DNA of 64,000 bases from Hymenobacter negativus (GCF_017571495.1 NZ_JAGETZ010000020.1:1-64000); one strand, 5' to 3'. Shown: positions 26,312 to 36,752, counted from the first letter of the stretch. The notes: a model not told the origin generated them from the sequence alone. Numbers and translations: made by a program.

Positions 26312-26971
26312 ATGCTAGACAAACACGGCATCGCCCGGCGCATTGCGCAGGAAGTGAAAGACGGCTCCTACGTCAACCTCGGTATCGGCATTCCCACGCT
26401 GGTGGCCAACTACATCCCGGCCGGCATCAACGTGGAGCTGCAATCGGAAAACGGATTGCTTGGCATGGGCCCCTTCCCTACCGAAGACCAGGTCGACCCC
26501 GACCTCATCAACGCGGGCAAGCAGACCGTGACCACGCTGCCCGGCTCCAGCATCTTCTCCTCCGCCGACTCGTTTGGCATGATTCGGGGCGAGCATGTGG
26601 ACCTGACTATTCTCGGCGCAATGGAGGTTTCGGAGCGCGGCGACATTGCTAACTGGAAGATTCCGGGCAAGATGGTGAAGGGCATGGGCGGCGCAATGGA
26701 CTTGGTGGCTTCTGCCAAAAACATCATCGTGGCCATGCAGCACGTGGCCAAAGATGGCTCGTCCAAGCTACTGACGGACTGCACGCTGCCCATCACCGGC
26801 CTGCGCTGCGTGAAAAAAATTGTGACCGAGCTGGCGGTGCTGGAAGTAACCCCCGACGGCTTCGTACTGCGCGAACGGGCTCCCGGCGTGAGCGTGGAGC
26901 AGATTGTGGCCGCCACCGCCGGCAAGCTGGTGGTGCCGCAAGGCGAAGTACCCGAAATGACAGGCGTGTAA
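26312..26971 (+). CDS. scoB: 3-oxoacid CoA-transferase, subunit B
   Basis: The beta subunit and carrier of the catalytic glutamate that forms the glutamyl-CoA intermediate, in the motif ELQSENGLLGMGP. The N-terminal YVNLGIGIPTLVANYIP and the region GAMEVSERGDIANWKIPGK are family signatures. At 219 residues it is complete. It should pair with ScoA encoded 2.1 kb upstream. A bidirectional terminator follows. Confidence 0.95.
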   Translation: MLDKHGIARRIAQEVKDGSYVNLGIGIPTLVANYIPAGINVELQSENGLLGMGPFPTEDQVDPDLINAGKQTVTTLPGSSIFSSADSFGMIRGEHVDLTILGAMEVSERGDIANWKIPGKMVKGMGGAMDLVASAKNIIVAMQHVAKDGSSKLLTDCTLPITGLRCVKKIVTELAVLEVTPDGFVLRERAPGVSVEQIVAATAGKLVVPQGEVPEMTGV

Positions 26972-26997
26972 GCCTTCCCCACCCAGCACACCAACCA

Positions 26998-27033
26998 TAA
27001 AAAAAGCCCTGGCAATCTGCCAGGGCTTTTTTG
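26998..27033. terminator. Bidirectional terminator, scoB / giant T9SS gene
   Basis: AAAAAAAGCCCTGGCA pairs with TGCCAGGGCTTTTTT around a 3-base loop. A tract on one side and T tract on the other let it serve both convergent genes. Confidence 0.9.
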
Positions 27034-27053
27034 GTTTGCTTCAGATTCTAAAG

Positions 27054-30000
27054 CTATTGCTTCAGTAGCTTGACCTGGCGCACTTCGGTACCTACCCGCA
27101 CACGGAGCACGTACACGCCGGCTGGCAGGCTGGCCAGCTCGGGTAGCTCGATGGCATTGCGGCCGGCCGTGAGGTGCAGCTTGTGGGTGAGCAGTGAGCG
27201 CCCCGTCATATCCAAGAGCTGGAGCACCGCATCAACCGCTTCGGGGGCGCTGATGGTAGCTTGCAGCTCAGCATGGAAGAAGGGGTTCGGGACGGCGCTC
27301 AGGCTGAGCGTGGCCTCTTCCTTGGCGAGTTGCACGGCCTGCACAGGGCTGTAGCTGATGGCCCCGTTGGTATCGGTCTGGCGCAGGCGGTAGTAGCGCA
27401 CGCCACCGGTGGTGGGCACGTTGCGGTCGGAGAAGGAATAGCTGCGCGGGGCCGTGCTGTTGCCGGCCGCTGCTACCCGCCCTAGCTCCCGGAAGCCGTC
27501 GCCGCGAGGCGAGTCAGTGGCTTCGAGGGCAAAGTAGGCGCTGTTCTTCTCCGTAGCCGTGGTCCAGGTGGCCAGCACGTCAGCACCACGGCGCACCGCC
27601 GCAAAGCTCATGAGCTCCACGGGCAGCGGACGATTGCCGCCGTGCAGGTAGAACTCCGAGAAGTGGTCGGTGATGGTGGCTTGCGCAACGAAGCAGTCCT
27701 GGTCGAGGCGGGTCGTGGTTTGCGGCGTCAGGAGTCGGACCGTGGAAACGGCCGTGGCATTGTTGGCCAGGCTGCAATCCTCGTTGGGGCCGCTGTACTG
27801 CGTCAGGCGCAGGCTGTTGTAGGCCGTCACGTTGGCTAGGTCTGCGGCTTTGAGCTTGTCGAACTCAGCCGGCAGGCCGTAGAACCGTACTAGGACGGAC
27901 TTCCCGGTAAAGCTGCTGTCGGCGATGAAGTGCCAGTTGCGGTCCAGGTACTTGGTGCCACGGGCATCCTGCCGGATGGTACCGCTCATCACCGAGAATT
28001 CTACCTTCACGTTGCCAAGGGCGTGGCCCTGGTCGTTGATGGCCGCCACGGTCTGCCCGTTCAGCAACAGGCGCTGCCAGGTACCCAGGCCGCTGCTTAC
28101 TACCGTCTGGGAGGTCAGGCACTGGTTTTTCAGCAAGTTATACACCACCAGGGTCGTATCGGAAAGCACCGTGTAGGTATTGCCGACTGTTTTCAGGGCC
28201 TCGCGGTTGCTGGTGGTATCCTGGGCCAGCACGAAGAAATCGTAGCGGGCGCCCGGCTCACCGGCAAAGCTGTAGCTGGTTGTGGGCAGATTCTGCGCCA
28301 CGGCCGCGAAAGCTCCGCCGTCCTTGCTGGCGTAGAGGTCGTAGGAAAGCAGGCCCGAGCCTCCAGTATCATCCTGGGCAGTCCAGTTGAGCACCACGGA
28401 GCTGGTGCTGGTGGTGGGCGGCAGCGCGGCCAGCTGCGAGGTAGGTGCCACGGCATCGAGCACGTTCTTCCAGCGGTTGGTGGCCAGTGGTGGGTTCGTA
28501 TCGAACACGATGGTAGCCTGGGCCGCCAGCGTGTCGCCCGTCAGGGCGGCGGGACTGGCCTTGATGGTGTAGTTCACGAAGCCCTGACCGCGGCCGGTGG
28601 AGTCGTTCAGCGCCAGGAAGCCCTTGTTGGGGTCGAGCGGGGCCACGCCGGTAGCCGGGTCAATGGTTTCGAACTGCCACAGCAGGCGGCGGCCCACCAC
28701 GTCCACGGTGCCCAGCACCCGCACATCGTAGCCGAGCGAGTCGGGCATGTCAAGCAGGGTGGAATACGAACTGGCGTTGGCCGGCACCGGGAAAGTATAG
28801 TCGGCCCAGCCATACGAGCCAAGGCGGAACTGCTGGGCGTCGAAGGCGGTGCTCAGGGGCACGGTCACGCGCACTACCTGCGCCGGAGCCGTGGCCTGCA
28901 CCGGGTCGTTCTCGAACTGCACCTGGTAGCTGAGGCGCTGCTGCGCGCCCACCATCTTGCGGCGGCCCGAGCCGGCCGGGCCGGCAATCAGGTTGGGGTC
29001 GATGGAGCCCACTACCTGCGTGCAGCTCGCCCCGCGGCCCTTGTAAGTGAATACGATGGAGTCGGCACAGTTCACCAGCGCCGCCGGGTAGCTGTTGGCA
29101 TCGAAGGGGTTGGGGCGGAAGGGCCGCACGCATTCGGTTACGCCCCAGGTGCCGCACACCCCGCCCGGAATGGCGATGGAAGCCGACGTGGCCGTGTAGC
29201 CGGTGCGCAGGCGGCCAGCGCGCAGGGCGGCCGTGTCCAGCAGCCCGGCATGCACGTAGTAGCGCCGCAGGCTGTCCTGCCAGGCCGGGGCGTTGGCGGC
29301 CAGCGAGGCCACGCCCGCCGGGTAGCTGGCCGGCGAAGCCAGCACCGCCGCCCGGTAGCGGCCAATGTGGTCGAGGGTCTGGCGGGTGTACCATTCCTCC
29401 GTGAGGGCCGCTTGGTTCCAAACCACGGGCAGGCCCCCCAGGCGGGTGGGCGTGAGGCGCAGGTTGACCTGGATGATTTCGCCGGGCCGCAGGTCGGTCG
29501 CCACGAAGGGCAGCACTTCCGTCAGACCGTCGTCGAGGCGGTTGCGGGGGGTGGCACTGGCCGCGCCGGTGTGGAAATCACTCTTCTTGCGCACGTTCGG
29601 GGTGTGGGTAATCACCGGGCTTTGGCCCGGCGGCAGCTCGTACTGGAACTCCCAGTACGGCACGTCCACGTTCGAATTATTCTGCAGGAAGTAGGTCCAG
29701 TTGGCGTTGGTCCCCACGCGCACCGTTTGCGGAATGATGGTGGCAAAGTCCACGTTGAGCGGACGCGCCGCCTCCACGGTCAGGCCGTTGGTGAGCTGCA
29801 CGCGGGTGCCGTTGTTGTCGGCCACCACGTGGTACTGGCCCAGGCTCAGGGTATCGAGCCGCCAGCGGAGCGTTACCTCCGTGCTGTTGCGGAACGTGAG
29901 CACCTGAGCTTCGGCCCGAATGGCCGGGCTGTTGCCCTGGGTGAGGTAGAAGCGCGTGGCGGGGTAGCCATTGGCACCCGTGCGCAGGCGGTGGAAGCCG

Positions 30001-33000
30001 GCCCCGAGCACCTGGGTGGTAACCCGGCCGCGGCCCACCCGGTTGGCCGTAATGCTGCGCACCTGAAAGCCCAGGGTGTCGGCATACAGCGTGGCCGTTT
30101 GCAGGCTGGGGTACTGGTAGGGCGTTTTCACCAGCACGTAGTAGGGCAGCGGGCCGGTGGTGGGCACCAGAATTTCCTGGGCCGTGCTCACCTGGTTGAG
30201 GTAGATGAAGTCGTAGTCGGCGGCAGTGGGCACGCGGTTGTAGGCCACGTACATTTCATTCTGCCCCAACGACTTGTTGCTGGTCAACGTGAGCACCATG
30301 TCCTTATTGGCACCCGGCGTCACGCGGTAGTACACCACCGAGTCCTTCATCAGCGGGAAGCTGGTGGGGATGCGCAGGGGCAGGATATTCACGCCTAGGG
30401 CCAGCTGGTTGGCCGCGTCGGTCACGTTGTTGTTGGCCGCCGGGCTGCTCACTGCCCCTTCGTAGATGTCGTTGAAGAGGTTGGTGGCCATCAGGCCGTG
30501 GTAGGTGCCGGGCAGTAGGCCCTGCAGGCGCGAGCGCACCACGCCGCTCACCGTTTGGTTCGGGGCGATGGTGATGTTGCGGGTTTGCGAGGCGAAAAGC
30601 TGGTCTACAGCCCCATCCACGGTGGCATCCTGACTGAGGTAGAGGCCATCCTTGAGCTGGCCCACGGCGGGGTTCACGCCCTGGTTTTTCACCTGGTAAT
30701 GCACCGTCATGGTTTCGCCCAGTTGGCGGGTGGCCGGCACCGTAACGCTGGTCACGATAAGGTCGGCCGGCTGCGGCACCCGGATGAGGATGCTGCCCTG
30801 CACGATGTTGTTGAGCTCCTGCTGGTGCTCGTACACGGTGCCGTACTGTACGGCCCCGCCCCACAGCTGACTGGGGCTGTAGCCGTTGGAACCGGAGATG
30901 TCCGTGACCAGGAACACGTAGTAGTTGCCCGACATGTAGGCCGGAATGGTGGCAGTAATCGTGGCCGCGTAGCTCTGGCCCGCGCCCAGCGTACCGGGGT
31001 GGCGGTAGGTGCCAATGCGCACCGAACCGTTCACCGAGGGCGAGGTATTCAGGTAGATGCCGTCGTCCCAGTTGCCTTCCAGCGTAGCCCCTACCCCCTG
31101 GTTCTGGATGGTGAAGGGGATGGTAACCTGCTGCCCGGCCACCACGTCGGTGGGCAGGGTGCTGGCCGTCGGAATCAGGTCGGCGGGCGGTGTGAGCAGG
31201 ATGGGCAGCGCCATGGTACGCACGTTGTTGGCCGGGTCCATGTCGTTGAGCACGCTCGATGCCGTCCCACTACAGTAACCGCGCCCATCGGGCACGCCCG
31301 CCTTGCCAATCACGAAGTAGCTGCCCTGCAAGCCATGGGGCAGCCGCACGGTGGCGGTGCCGTTGTAGCTGCTCCCCACGGCCAGGTCACCGTCGTGGGT
31401 GACGGTGGTCAGGCGCAGGTCGGCGGCGTCCAGCGTCGCATCGGTCGAGAGGTAGAACTCTTCGCGCCACCCCGTGGCCAAGGTGCGGAAAGCGCCCTGG
31501 TTGTCCACGCCAAAGCTCAGGCCGATGGTCTGACCCGAGTAGGCCGTACCAGTCGTGCTTAGTGCCGTCAGGCGCAGGTCGTCGGAATAGTTATAGGTCA
31601 GGGCAAAGCGCTGCTCGTTGTTGTTCTCGAAGTTGTATTCGTACACCGCATTGCCGTCGTCGGTTTTCAGCAGCACCTCGTAGTTGCCGGGCGTCACGTA
31701 GCGCGGAATGCTGAGTAGCATCGAGCCCGAGTACGAAGCCCCCGGCGCCAGCGGGCCGGTATGGCTGACGCGACCCAGCAACTGGCAGCCGTTGGCGCTG
31801 CCGCCCGGCGATACCAGCCACACGGCGTCGCTCCAGGTGCCATTGGCGGGGCCTACGGCGGTGCTGCTGTTGCGCACCGTGTAGTTCACCGTGAAGGTCT
31901 GGAAGGCGTCGAGGGTAGCCGGGCCGGTGAAGGCGGTCGGCTGCAGGTCGGCGTAGGCGAGCGAGATGTTCACCAGGCCCGAGCGGAGCAGGTTGTTGTT
32001 TTCGTGGGTGTATTCGAACACGTTGCCACGAGTGGAGCCCTGCACGTAATCAGCCTGACCGAAGACATAATAAGCCCCCGACAAGCCGTTGGGGATGGCC
32101 AGGGCCACGCTGCGGCGGTAGTGGTGGTCCACAGCCAGCGTATCGCCGCCGAAGATGTTGGTGGTGCCCACCGCAATGGCCGTGGCCGGGTTGAAGGTAG
32201 CCGTGGGGCTGAGCCAGAACTTATCGGCCCAGTACCGCTCCTCGGCCACCGGGGCGTTGAGGCCGCTGTTGCGCACGTCCCAAACGATGTTGGCGCTGGT
32301 GCCGGCTATCAGGTTGGCCGGGGCCGTGAGCTGAATCGGCAGGAGGTCGGCCGGGGGACGCAGGATGACGTCGACGGGCACCGGGCGGTTCACGTTGTTG
32401 GTGCTGGCCGTCTCGAAAATGCTGTTGTCGGTATCGCTGTACACGTAGAAATAGCGGGTCCCGTACTCGGTGTGCGGAATGCGCACGCTCACGGTGCGGG
32501 CGTAGAAGCCGTTGGTGAGCAGCGTATCGGTCACCCGCTGGCGGCCGAGCGAAATGGCATTCGGTCCCAGTGCCCCGCGCCCGGTGTTCTGGCTGATGTT
32601 CTGAATGGTGTCGGGCGAGATGAAGAACTCATCGTAGCGCACCTGGGTGGCCGCCACCGAGCCGCGGTTGTACACGCGGTAGCGCATCGTCACATCGGTA
32701 TAGCCCACCGACGGATTGGGAGGCGACACGAAGTTTTCCAGCGAGAAGTCCGGCGTGGTCGGCACTATCATCAGCGTGCGCTTAGGGGAGCGGAAGCGGT
32801 TGTTGGTATAGTTCGTTTCGAGCAAAGCGCCGGTATTGGCGCGCACAAACACGTAGTAGTAGCCGGCCTGCGAGTACGGCACCCGGAAAGTGGCGTTGGT
32901 GATATAGGTCGCGTTCGGCTGCAGGAAGCTGGTGTTGCCCCAGGTGCCCACCTGCACGGCGGTGCTGCTGTTGAACACCGAGTCCTGACTGAGCCACACC

Positions 33001-36000
33001 TGGTCCTGCCACTGCTGGGCCAGGGTGCTGCCCGCACCCGTGTTGGTCACGTTCCAGCTCATCTGCATGGTCTGGCCCGCATACACCGTGTCGGGATTCT
33101 GGATGAAGCTCACCCGCAGGTCGGGCAGGTCGCGCAGGCCAAAAGCCAGCACCGGCCCCGGCGTACTGAAGCAGGGGTTGCGGGCTACCACCCGCCAGCG
33201 GTACTGCGCCCCGTAGGGCAGCGCGCCGTTGTAGGTGTATTGCAGGGCATTGATGTTGGCCACGGTGGCCGTAGCCGACTGGCTGCCGGTGGCCGGCCAC
33301 ACGTACAGGTCGTAGGTAGTGGCGGCGCTGGCCGGGCTCCAAGAGAAGGTGATGGGCAGGCTCAGGCCGTTGGAGTTATCTACGGGCTGGAGCTGGCCCA
33401 CCAGGCCGGGGGCGGTATTGTAAGGGTTGGTGCTGATGACCTGCCGCCGGGTGTAGGCGCAGCCGGCCGCGTTGGTCACCGTCACGGTGTAGGCCGTACG
33501 GACCAGGGGGTTCACCACAATGCTGGCCGTGGTGGCACCCGTGCTCCAAGCATAAGTAGCGCCCGCACCGGTGTTGCTTACCGTCAGAGTCACCGGCTGG
33601 CCGGCGCACACGAGGGTATCGGTGGCGGCCAGCGTCGGCGTGGGCAGCACCGTGATGCTGCGGAAAGCCGTGCTGGCGCAGCCGTTGCCATCGGTGTACG
33701 AGTAGCTCAAGCCGAAAGTACCGACCCCAGCCGTAGCCGCGCTAAACTGCCCACCGCTCACCCCGGTGCCGGCGTAGGTACCGCCGGCCGGCGAGCCGCC
33801 CGTCAGGGCAAAAGCAGCCGCGCCCTGGCACACCAGCGGGAAAGCCGCCTGGGTCACCGTGGGCAGGGCAAACACCTGCAGCGGCTGGGTGGCAGTGCCG
33901 GTCCAGCCGTTCAGGGTGTACGTGTAGGTGATGGTGTGGCTGCCGGCTCCGGCCGTGGCCGGGTTAAACTGCCCCCCGCTCACACCGGGCCCGGAGTACG
34001 TGCCCCCGGCCGGCGAGCCACCCGTCAGGGCGAAGCTTCCTACCGAGATGCACACGGGCGAAAACGCGCCCAGGGCAACCACCGGCGGGGCCAGCGTGGC
34101 GAAAGAAGTGGTTTGGGCCGCCGAGCTTTGGCCGCCGCAATTGGTGGTCAGGCTCACATTGTAGGTCACGCCGGGCGTCAGGCCGGCCAGGTTCACGGGC
34201 GAGCCCGCCACGGTCTGGTTTTGGGTGCTGCCGCCCTGGGGCGTGTAGCTCAGGGTGTAGCCGGTGGCACCGCTGGCAGCTGTAAAAGTCACTTGGGCGG
34301 CCGTCTGGGTGATATTGCCCACCAGCAAGTTGGTGGGAGCTGCACAAGGCGTGGTAGTTACGGTCACCGTTGTCTGACCCGAGCTAGTGCAGCCGGTAGC
34401 GGTGAGCGTGGCCACCACTGTGTACTGCGCCGAACCCACCACCGTAGGCAACGCCGATACGGTGGTGCCGGTCGTGCTTTGCAGGCCCGGGCCGCTCCAG
34501 GCGTAGGTGGTGCCGGGCTGCGGGTTGGCCACGTTGAGGGTGGTAACCTGGCCGGCCGCCACCGATGTGGGATTGGCCAGGGCCTGTGGGGCAGGTGTCA
34601 CCGTCACCGTTACCTGCCCCGAACTGGTGCAGGTGCCGTTGGTGCTGGTCACGGTGTAGGTGGTGGTTTGGAGCGGGGTGGCCGTGACGCTCGCGCCCGT
34701 GGTGGCCGAGAGGTAGGTGGCCGGGCTCCAGGTGTAGGTATAGCCCGCCGTGGCTGGCGTGGCCAGCGTACTGCTCTGTCCAGCGCACTGGGTAGCCGCC
34801 GGGCCAGTCACGGTCAGGGTGCTGGGCACCACCGTCAAGGTCACCGAAGCCGAACAGCTGTACGAGCCCACGCGCACGGTGGCCGTGTAGGTAGTGGTGG
34901 CCGTGGGCGACGCCGTGATGCTGGCCGTGGTAGCGCCCGTGCTCCAACGAACGGTGCCGTTGATGGGTGTCGCCAAACTCAGCGTCCGGCTCTGGCCCGC
35001 GCAAATGGTCTGGCTGGTCTGCTGAATGGTGGCATTCGGCATGAGCACCTCGGTGCTGTCGGTGGCTGAGCAGCCGCCGGCGCCGGTGCCCACCGTCACG
35101 CGGTAGCGCCCCGGTGTATTCACCACGATGGTCTGGGTAGTGGCGCCCGTATTCCACAGGTAGGACGCAAAGCCGGCCCCCGCATTGAGCGTGGTGCTGT
35201 TGCCGCCGCAGGTCACGGCCGTGGTATCGGCCAGGGCCACCACGGGCGCGGGGTTGAACGTTACCCGCGAAGTATCCGAACCCACGCAGCCCGACCCGCT
35301 GGTTACGTTGATATAATATTTGCCGGGTGTGGTTACGGTAATGCTCTGAGTGGTAGCGCCCGTACTCCACAGGTAGGTGGCACCCGTGCCGGCCGCGGCC
35401 GAACTAAGTGTCACCGTCTGGCCGGTGCAGGCTGCCACGGTGGGCATCAGCATGGGCTGAAACTTGGTTGGCGTATTCACCGTGAACGAGCGGCTGTACT
35501 CGATGGCGGCGCGGCCCTGGGCATCTACTGCCGTCACGTTCATCACATAGGTGCCGGCGGCTGTCAGGCAGAGCTGGGGCGTGAAGGTCTGGTCGATATC
35601 GGCAGCGCGGCTGGCGGCGGGCAGCACGTACTCGTCCGGCCCTTGCACCACAGTGGTGCCCTGCGTCACGAGGTAGCGGATTTTGGTGATGAGCGGCCGC
35701 ACGCCGGGCGCAGCCGTGGGGGCCAGTTTCAGGAAGGGCCGCGTGAAATTGTGGCTCCAGCGCCCGTTGGCGTCCCGCACCCGGGTGGTGAGGTTATGGA
35801 TGCCGGCCGTCACGCCGGATAAGTCCAGCATATACGTTTGGTCTATGCTGCTACCGGGTGTCACGGCCAGAGCCGTACCCTGGCCCACACCAGGGTCGGC
35901 ATCAATAAAATATTCGGCCCGCGTCAGGTTAGGCAGCACGTTACCGCCGGCAGGCGCGGGAGCCAGCTTCAGGAAGCTGCGCATGAACGTGTGGCTCCAA

Positions 36001-36752
36001 CGCCCGTTGGCGTCGCGCACCCGCAAGTTGATGCTGTGCACACCCGTGCTCACCGCACTGAAATCCAACGGATACGTTTGGTCGATGCTAGCGCCGGGCG
36101 TTACGGCCAGGGCCGTGCCCCGGCCCACGCCCGGGTCTGAGTCAATAAAGTATTCCGCTGCCGTTAGGTTTGGGGCTGGCCCTCCAGTGGTGGTAGCCCC
36201 GAGCTTGAGGAAGCTGCGCACGAAAGTGTGGCTCCAGCGGCGGCTCTGGTCCTGCACGCGCACGTTGATGGAATGCACGCCGGCTGGTACGCTGGCCAGA
36301 TTCAGCATATACGTCTGGTCCACGCTGGTGCCGGGCGTCACGGCCAGGGCTGTGCCCTGTCCTACACCCGGGTCGGCATCGATAAAATATTCCGCCCGAA
36401 CCACGTTGGGCAGAACTCCGCCGCTGGCCGCGGGGCTCAGCCGCAGAAACGTGCGGGTGAACGTGTGGCTCCAGCGGCCGGTGGCCCCGCTCTGGCTGTG
36501 CACCCGCATATAAAGCGTGTGCACGCCCGCGGCCACGCCGGTCAGGTTGGGCGAGAAGGTGTGGTCCTGCACCGCGGCGGCGGTGGGAAACGTAACGCGG
36601 GTACCGAGCCCCACGCCGGGGTCGGTGTCCACGAAATACTCCGCGTAGTTAAGCGGCGCCTGGGCCCTGGCCAGCCGCCCCGTCAGCAACGCCGACAGCA
36701 ACAGCAGGGCAATCAGCCACGGCCGAAGCCGGGCATAGGTCAATAATTCCAT
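27054..36752 (-). CDS. Giant T9SS-secreted multidomain surface protein
   Basis: 3,232 residues. A signal peptide (1-31) is followed by four repeats of about 80 residues (37-357) built on AEYFIDxDPGVGxGTALAV, and a fifth degenerate copy to about 432. Then come Ig/PKD-like units with paired cysteines and WSTGATT motifs, fibronectin-III-like domains starting near CAAPTNLLVG and before the CARDB region, two units sharing ALTGGSPAGGTY, and seven CARDB-like domains (about 1210-2060) beginning PDLRVSFIQNPDT or ADLxPT. Further beta domains include an SIDPNLIAGP module. It ends in a type A T9SS sorting domain (SAVPNPF ... LPAGVYVLRVRVG ... VKLLKQ). Probably an adhesin or matrix protein exported by T9SS and attached or released; no enzymatic domain seen. 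The beta-helix gene lies 130 bases upstream. Confidence 0.92.
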   Translation of the reverse strand: MELLTYARLRPWLIALLLLSALLTGRLARAQAPLNYAEYFVDTDPGVGLGTRVTFPTAAAVQDHTFSPNLTGVAAGVHTLYMRVHSQSGATGRWSHTFTRTFLRLSPAASGGVLPNVVRAEYFIDADPGVGQGTALAVTPGTSVDQTYMLNLASVPAGVHSINVRVQDQSRRWSHTFVRSFLKLGATTTGGPAPNLTAAEYFIDSDPGVGRGTALAVTPGASIDQTYPLDFSAVSTGVHSINLRVRDANGRWSHTFMRSFLKLAPAPAGGNVLPNLTRAEYFIDADPGVGQGTALAVTPGSSIDQTYMLDLSGVTAGIHNLTTRVRDANGRWSHNFTRPFLKLAPTAAPGVRPLITKIRYLVTQGTTVVQGPDEYVLPAASRAADIDQTFTPQLCLTAAGTYVMNVTAVDAQGRAAIEYSRSFTVNTPTKFQPMLMPTVAACTGQTVTLSSAAAGTGATYLWSTGATTQSITVTTPGKYYINVTSGSGCVGSDTSRVTFNPAPVVALADTTAVTCGGNSTTLNAGAGFASYLWNTGATTQTIVVNTPGRYRVTVGTGAGGCSATDSTEVLMPNATIQQTSQTICAGQSRTLSLATPINGTVRWSTGATTASITASPTATTTYTATVRVGSYSCSASVTLTVVPSTLTVTGPAATQCAGQSSTLATPATAGYTYTWSPATYLSATTGASVTATPLQTTTYTVTSTNGTCTSSGQVTVTVTPAPQALANPTSVAAGQVTTLNVANPQPGTTYAWSGPGLQSTTGTTVSALPTVVGSAQYTVVATLTATGCTSSGQTTVTVTTTPCAAPTNLLVGNITQTAAQVTFTAASGATGYTLSYTPQGGSTQNQTVAGSPVNLAGLTPGVTYNVSLTTNCGGQSSAAQTTSFATLAPPVVALGAFSPVCISVGSFALTGGSPAGGTYSGPGVSGGQFNPATAGAGSHTITYTYTLNGWTGTATQPLQVFALPTVTQAAFPLVCQGAAAFALTGGSPAGGTYAGTGVSGGQFSAATAGVGTFGLSYSYTDGNGCASTAFRSITVLPTPTLAATDTLVCAGQPVTLTVSNTGAGATYAWSTGATTASIVVNPLVRTAYTVTVTNAAGCAYTRRQVISTNPYNTAPGLVGQLQPVDNSNGLSLPITFSWSPASAATTYDLYVWPATGSQSATATVANINALQYTYNGALPYGAQYRWRVVARNPCFSTPGPVLAFGLRDLPDLRVSFIQNPDTVYAGQTMQMSWNVTNTGAGSTLAQQWQDQVWLSQDSVFNSSTAVQVGTWGNTSFLQPNATYITNATFRVPYSQAGYYYVFVRANTGALLETNYTNNRFRSPKRTLMIVPTTPDFSLENFVSPPNPSVGYTDVTMRYRVYNRGSVAATQVRYDEFFISPDTIQNISQNTGRGALGPNAISLGRQRVTDTLLTNGFYARTVSVRIPHTEYGTRYFYVYSDTDNSIFETASTNNVNRPVPVDVILRPPADLLPIQLTAPANLIAGTSANIVWDVRNSGLNAPVAEERYWADKFWLSPTATFNPATAIAVGTTNIFGGDTLAVDHHYRRSVALAIPNGLSGAYYVFGQADYVQGSTRGNVFEYTHENNNLLRSGLVNISLAYADLQPTAFTGPATLDAFQTFTVNYTVRNSSTAVGPANGTWSDAVWLVSPGGSANGCQLLGRVSHTGPLAPGASYSGSMLLSIPRYVTPGNYEVLLKTDDGNAVYEYNFENNNEQRFALTYNYSDDLRLTALSTTGTAYSGQTIGLSFGVDNQGAFRTLATGWREEFYLSTDATLDAADLRLTTVTHDGDLAVGSSYNGTATVRLPHGLQGSYFVIGKAGVPDGRGYCSGTASSVLNDMDPANNVRTMALPILLTPPADLIPTASTLPTDVVAGQQVTIPFTIQNQGVGATLEGNWDDGIYLNTSPSVNGSVRIGTYRHPGTLGAGQSYAATITATIPAYMSGNYYVFLVTDISGSNGYSPSQLWGGAVQYGTVYEHQQELNNIVQGSILIRVPQPADLIVTSVTVPATRQLGETMTVHYQVKNQGVNPAVGQLKDGLYLSQDATVDGAVDQLFASQTRNITIAPNQTVSGVVRSRLQGLLPGTYHGLMATNLFNDIYEGAVSSPAANNNVTDAANQLALGVNILPLRIPTSFPLMKDSVVYYRVTPGANKDMVLTLTSNKSLGQNEMYVAYNRVPTAADYDFIYLNQVSTAQEILVPTTGPLPYYVLVKTPYQYPSLQTATLYADTLGFQVRSITANRVGRGRVTTQVLGAGFHRLRTGANGYPATRFYLTQGNSPAIRAEAQVLTFRNSTEVTLRWRLDTLSLGQYHVVADNNGTRVQLTNGLTVEAARPLNVDFATIIPQTVRVGTNANWTYFLQNNSNVDVPYWEFQYELPPGQSPVITHTPNVRKKSDFHTGAASATPRNRLDDGLTEVLPFVATDLRPGEIIQVNLRLTPTRLGGLPVVWNQAALTEEWYTRQTLDHIGRYRAAVLASPASYPAGVASLAANAPAWQDSLRRYYVHAGLLDTAALRAGRLRTGYTATSASIAIPGGVCGTWGVTECVRPFRPNPFDANSYPAALVNCADSIVFTYKGRGASCTQVVGSIDPNLIAGPAGSGRRKMVGAQQRLSYQVQFENDPVQATAPAQVVRVTVPLSTAFDAQQFRLGSYGWADYTFPVPANASSYSTLLDMPDSLGYDVRVLGTVDVVGRRLLWQFETIDPATGVAPLDPNKGFLALNDSTGRGQGFVNYTIKASPAALTGDTLAAQATIVFDTNPPLATNRWKNVLDAVAPTSQLAALPPTTSTSSVVLNWTAQDDTGGSGLLSYDLYASKDGGAFAAVAQNLPTTSYSFAGEPGARYDFFVLAQDTTSNREALKTVGNTYTVLSDTTLVVYNLLKNQCLTSQTVVSSGLGTWQRLLLNGQTVAAINDQGHALGNVKVEFSVMSGTIRQDARGTKYLDRNWHFIADSSFTGKSVLVRFYGLPAEFDKLKAADLANVTAYNSLRLTQYSGPNEDCSLANNATAVSTVRLLTPQTTTRLDQDCFVAQATITDHFSEFYLHGGNRPLPVELMSFAAVRRGADVLATWTTATEKNSAYFALEATDSPRGDGFRELGRVAAAGNSTAPRSYSFSDRNVPTTGGVRYYRLRQTDTNGAISYSPVQAVQLAKEEATLSLSAVPNPFFHAELQATISAPEAVDAVLQLLDMTGRSLLTHKLHLTAGRNAIELPELASLPAGVYVLRVRVGTEVRQVKLLKQ
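35682..36644 (-). repeat. Four ~240-bp in-gene repeats
   Basis: These encode residues 37-119, 120-198, 199-278 and 279-357 of the giant protein. Copies 2-4 are near-identical at several stretches (YFIDADPGVGQGTALAVTPG, RWSHTF, FLKL), while copy 1 is more divergent. They could recombine to change copy number. Confidence 0.85.

Noticed and set aside
27930..30398. An open frame of 822 codons on the plus strand
   Set aside because: Also antisense to the giant gene; the same shadow effect, with no recognisable fold.
31761..35069. An open frame of 1,102 codons on the plus strand
   Set aside because: It lies antisense within the giant T9SS gene. Its Gly/Arg/His-rich, repetitive translation mirrors the high-GC codon pattern of the real gene, with no promoter or domain.
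35682..36644. Regularly spaced repeats that might be mistaken for a CRISPR array
   Set aside because: The period is about 240 bases and the repeats are in-frame protein modules of a T9SS protein, with no cas genes.
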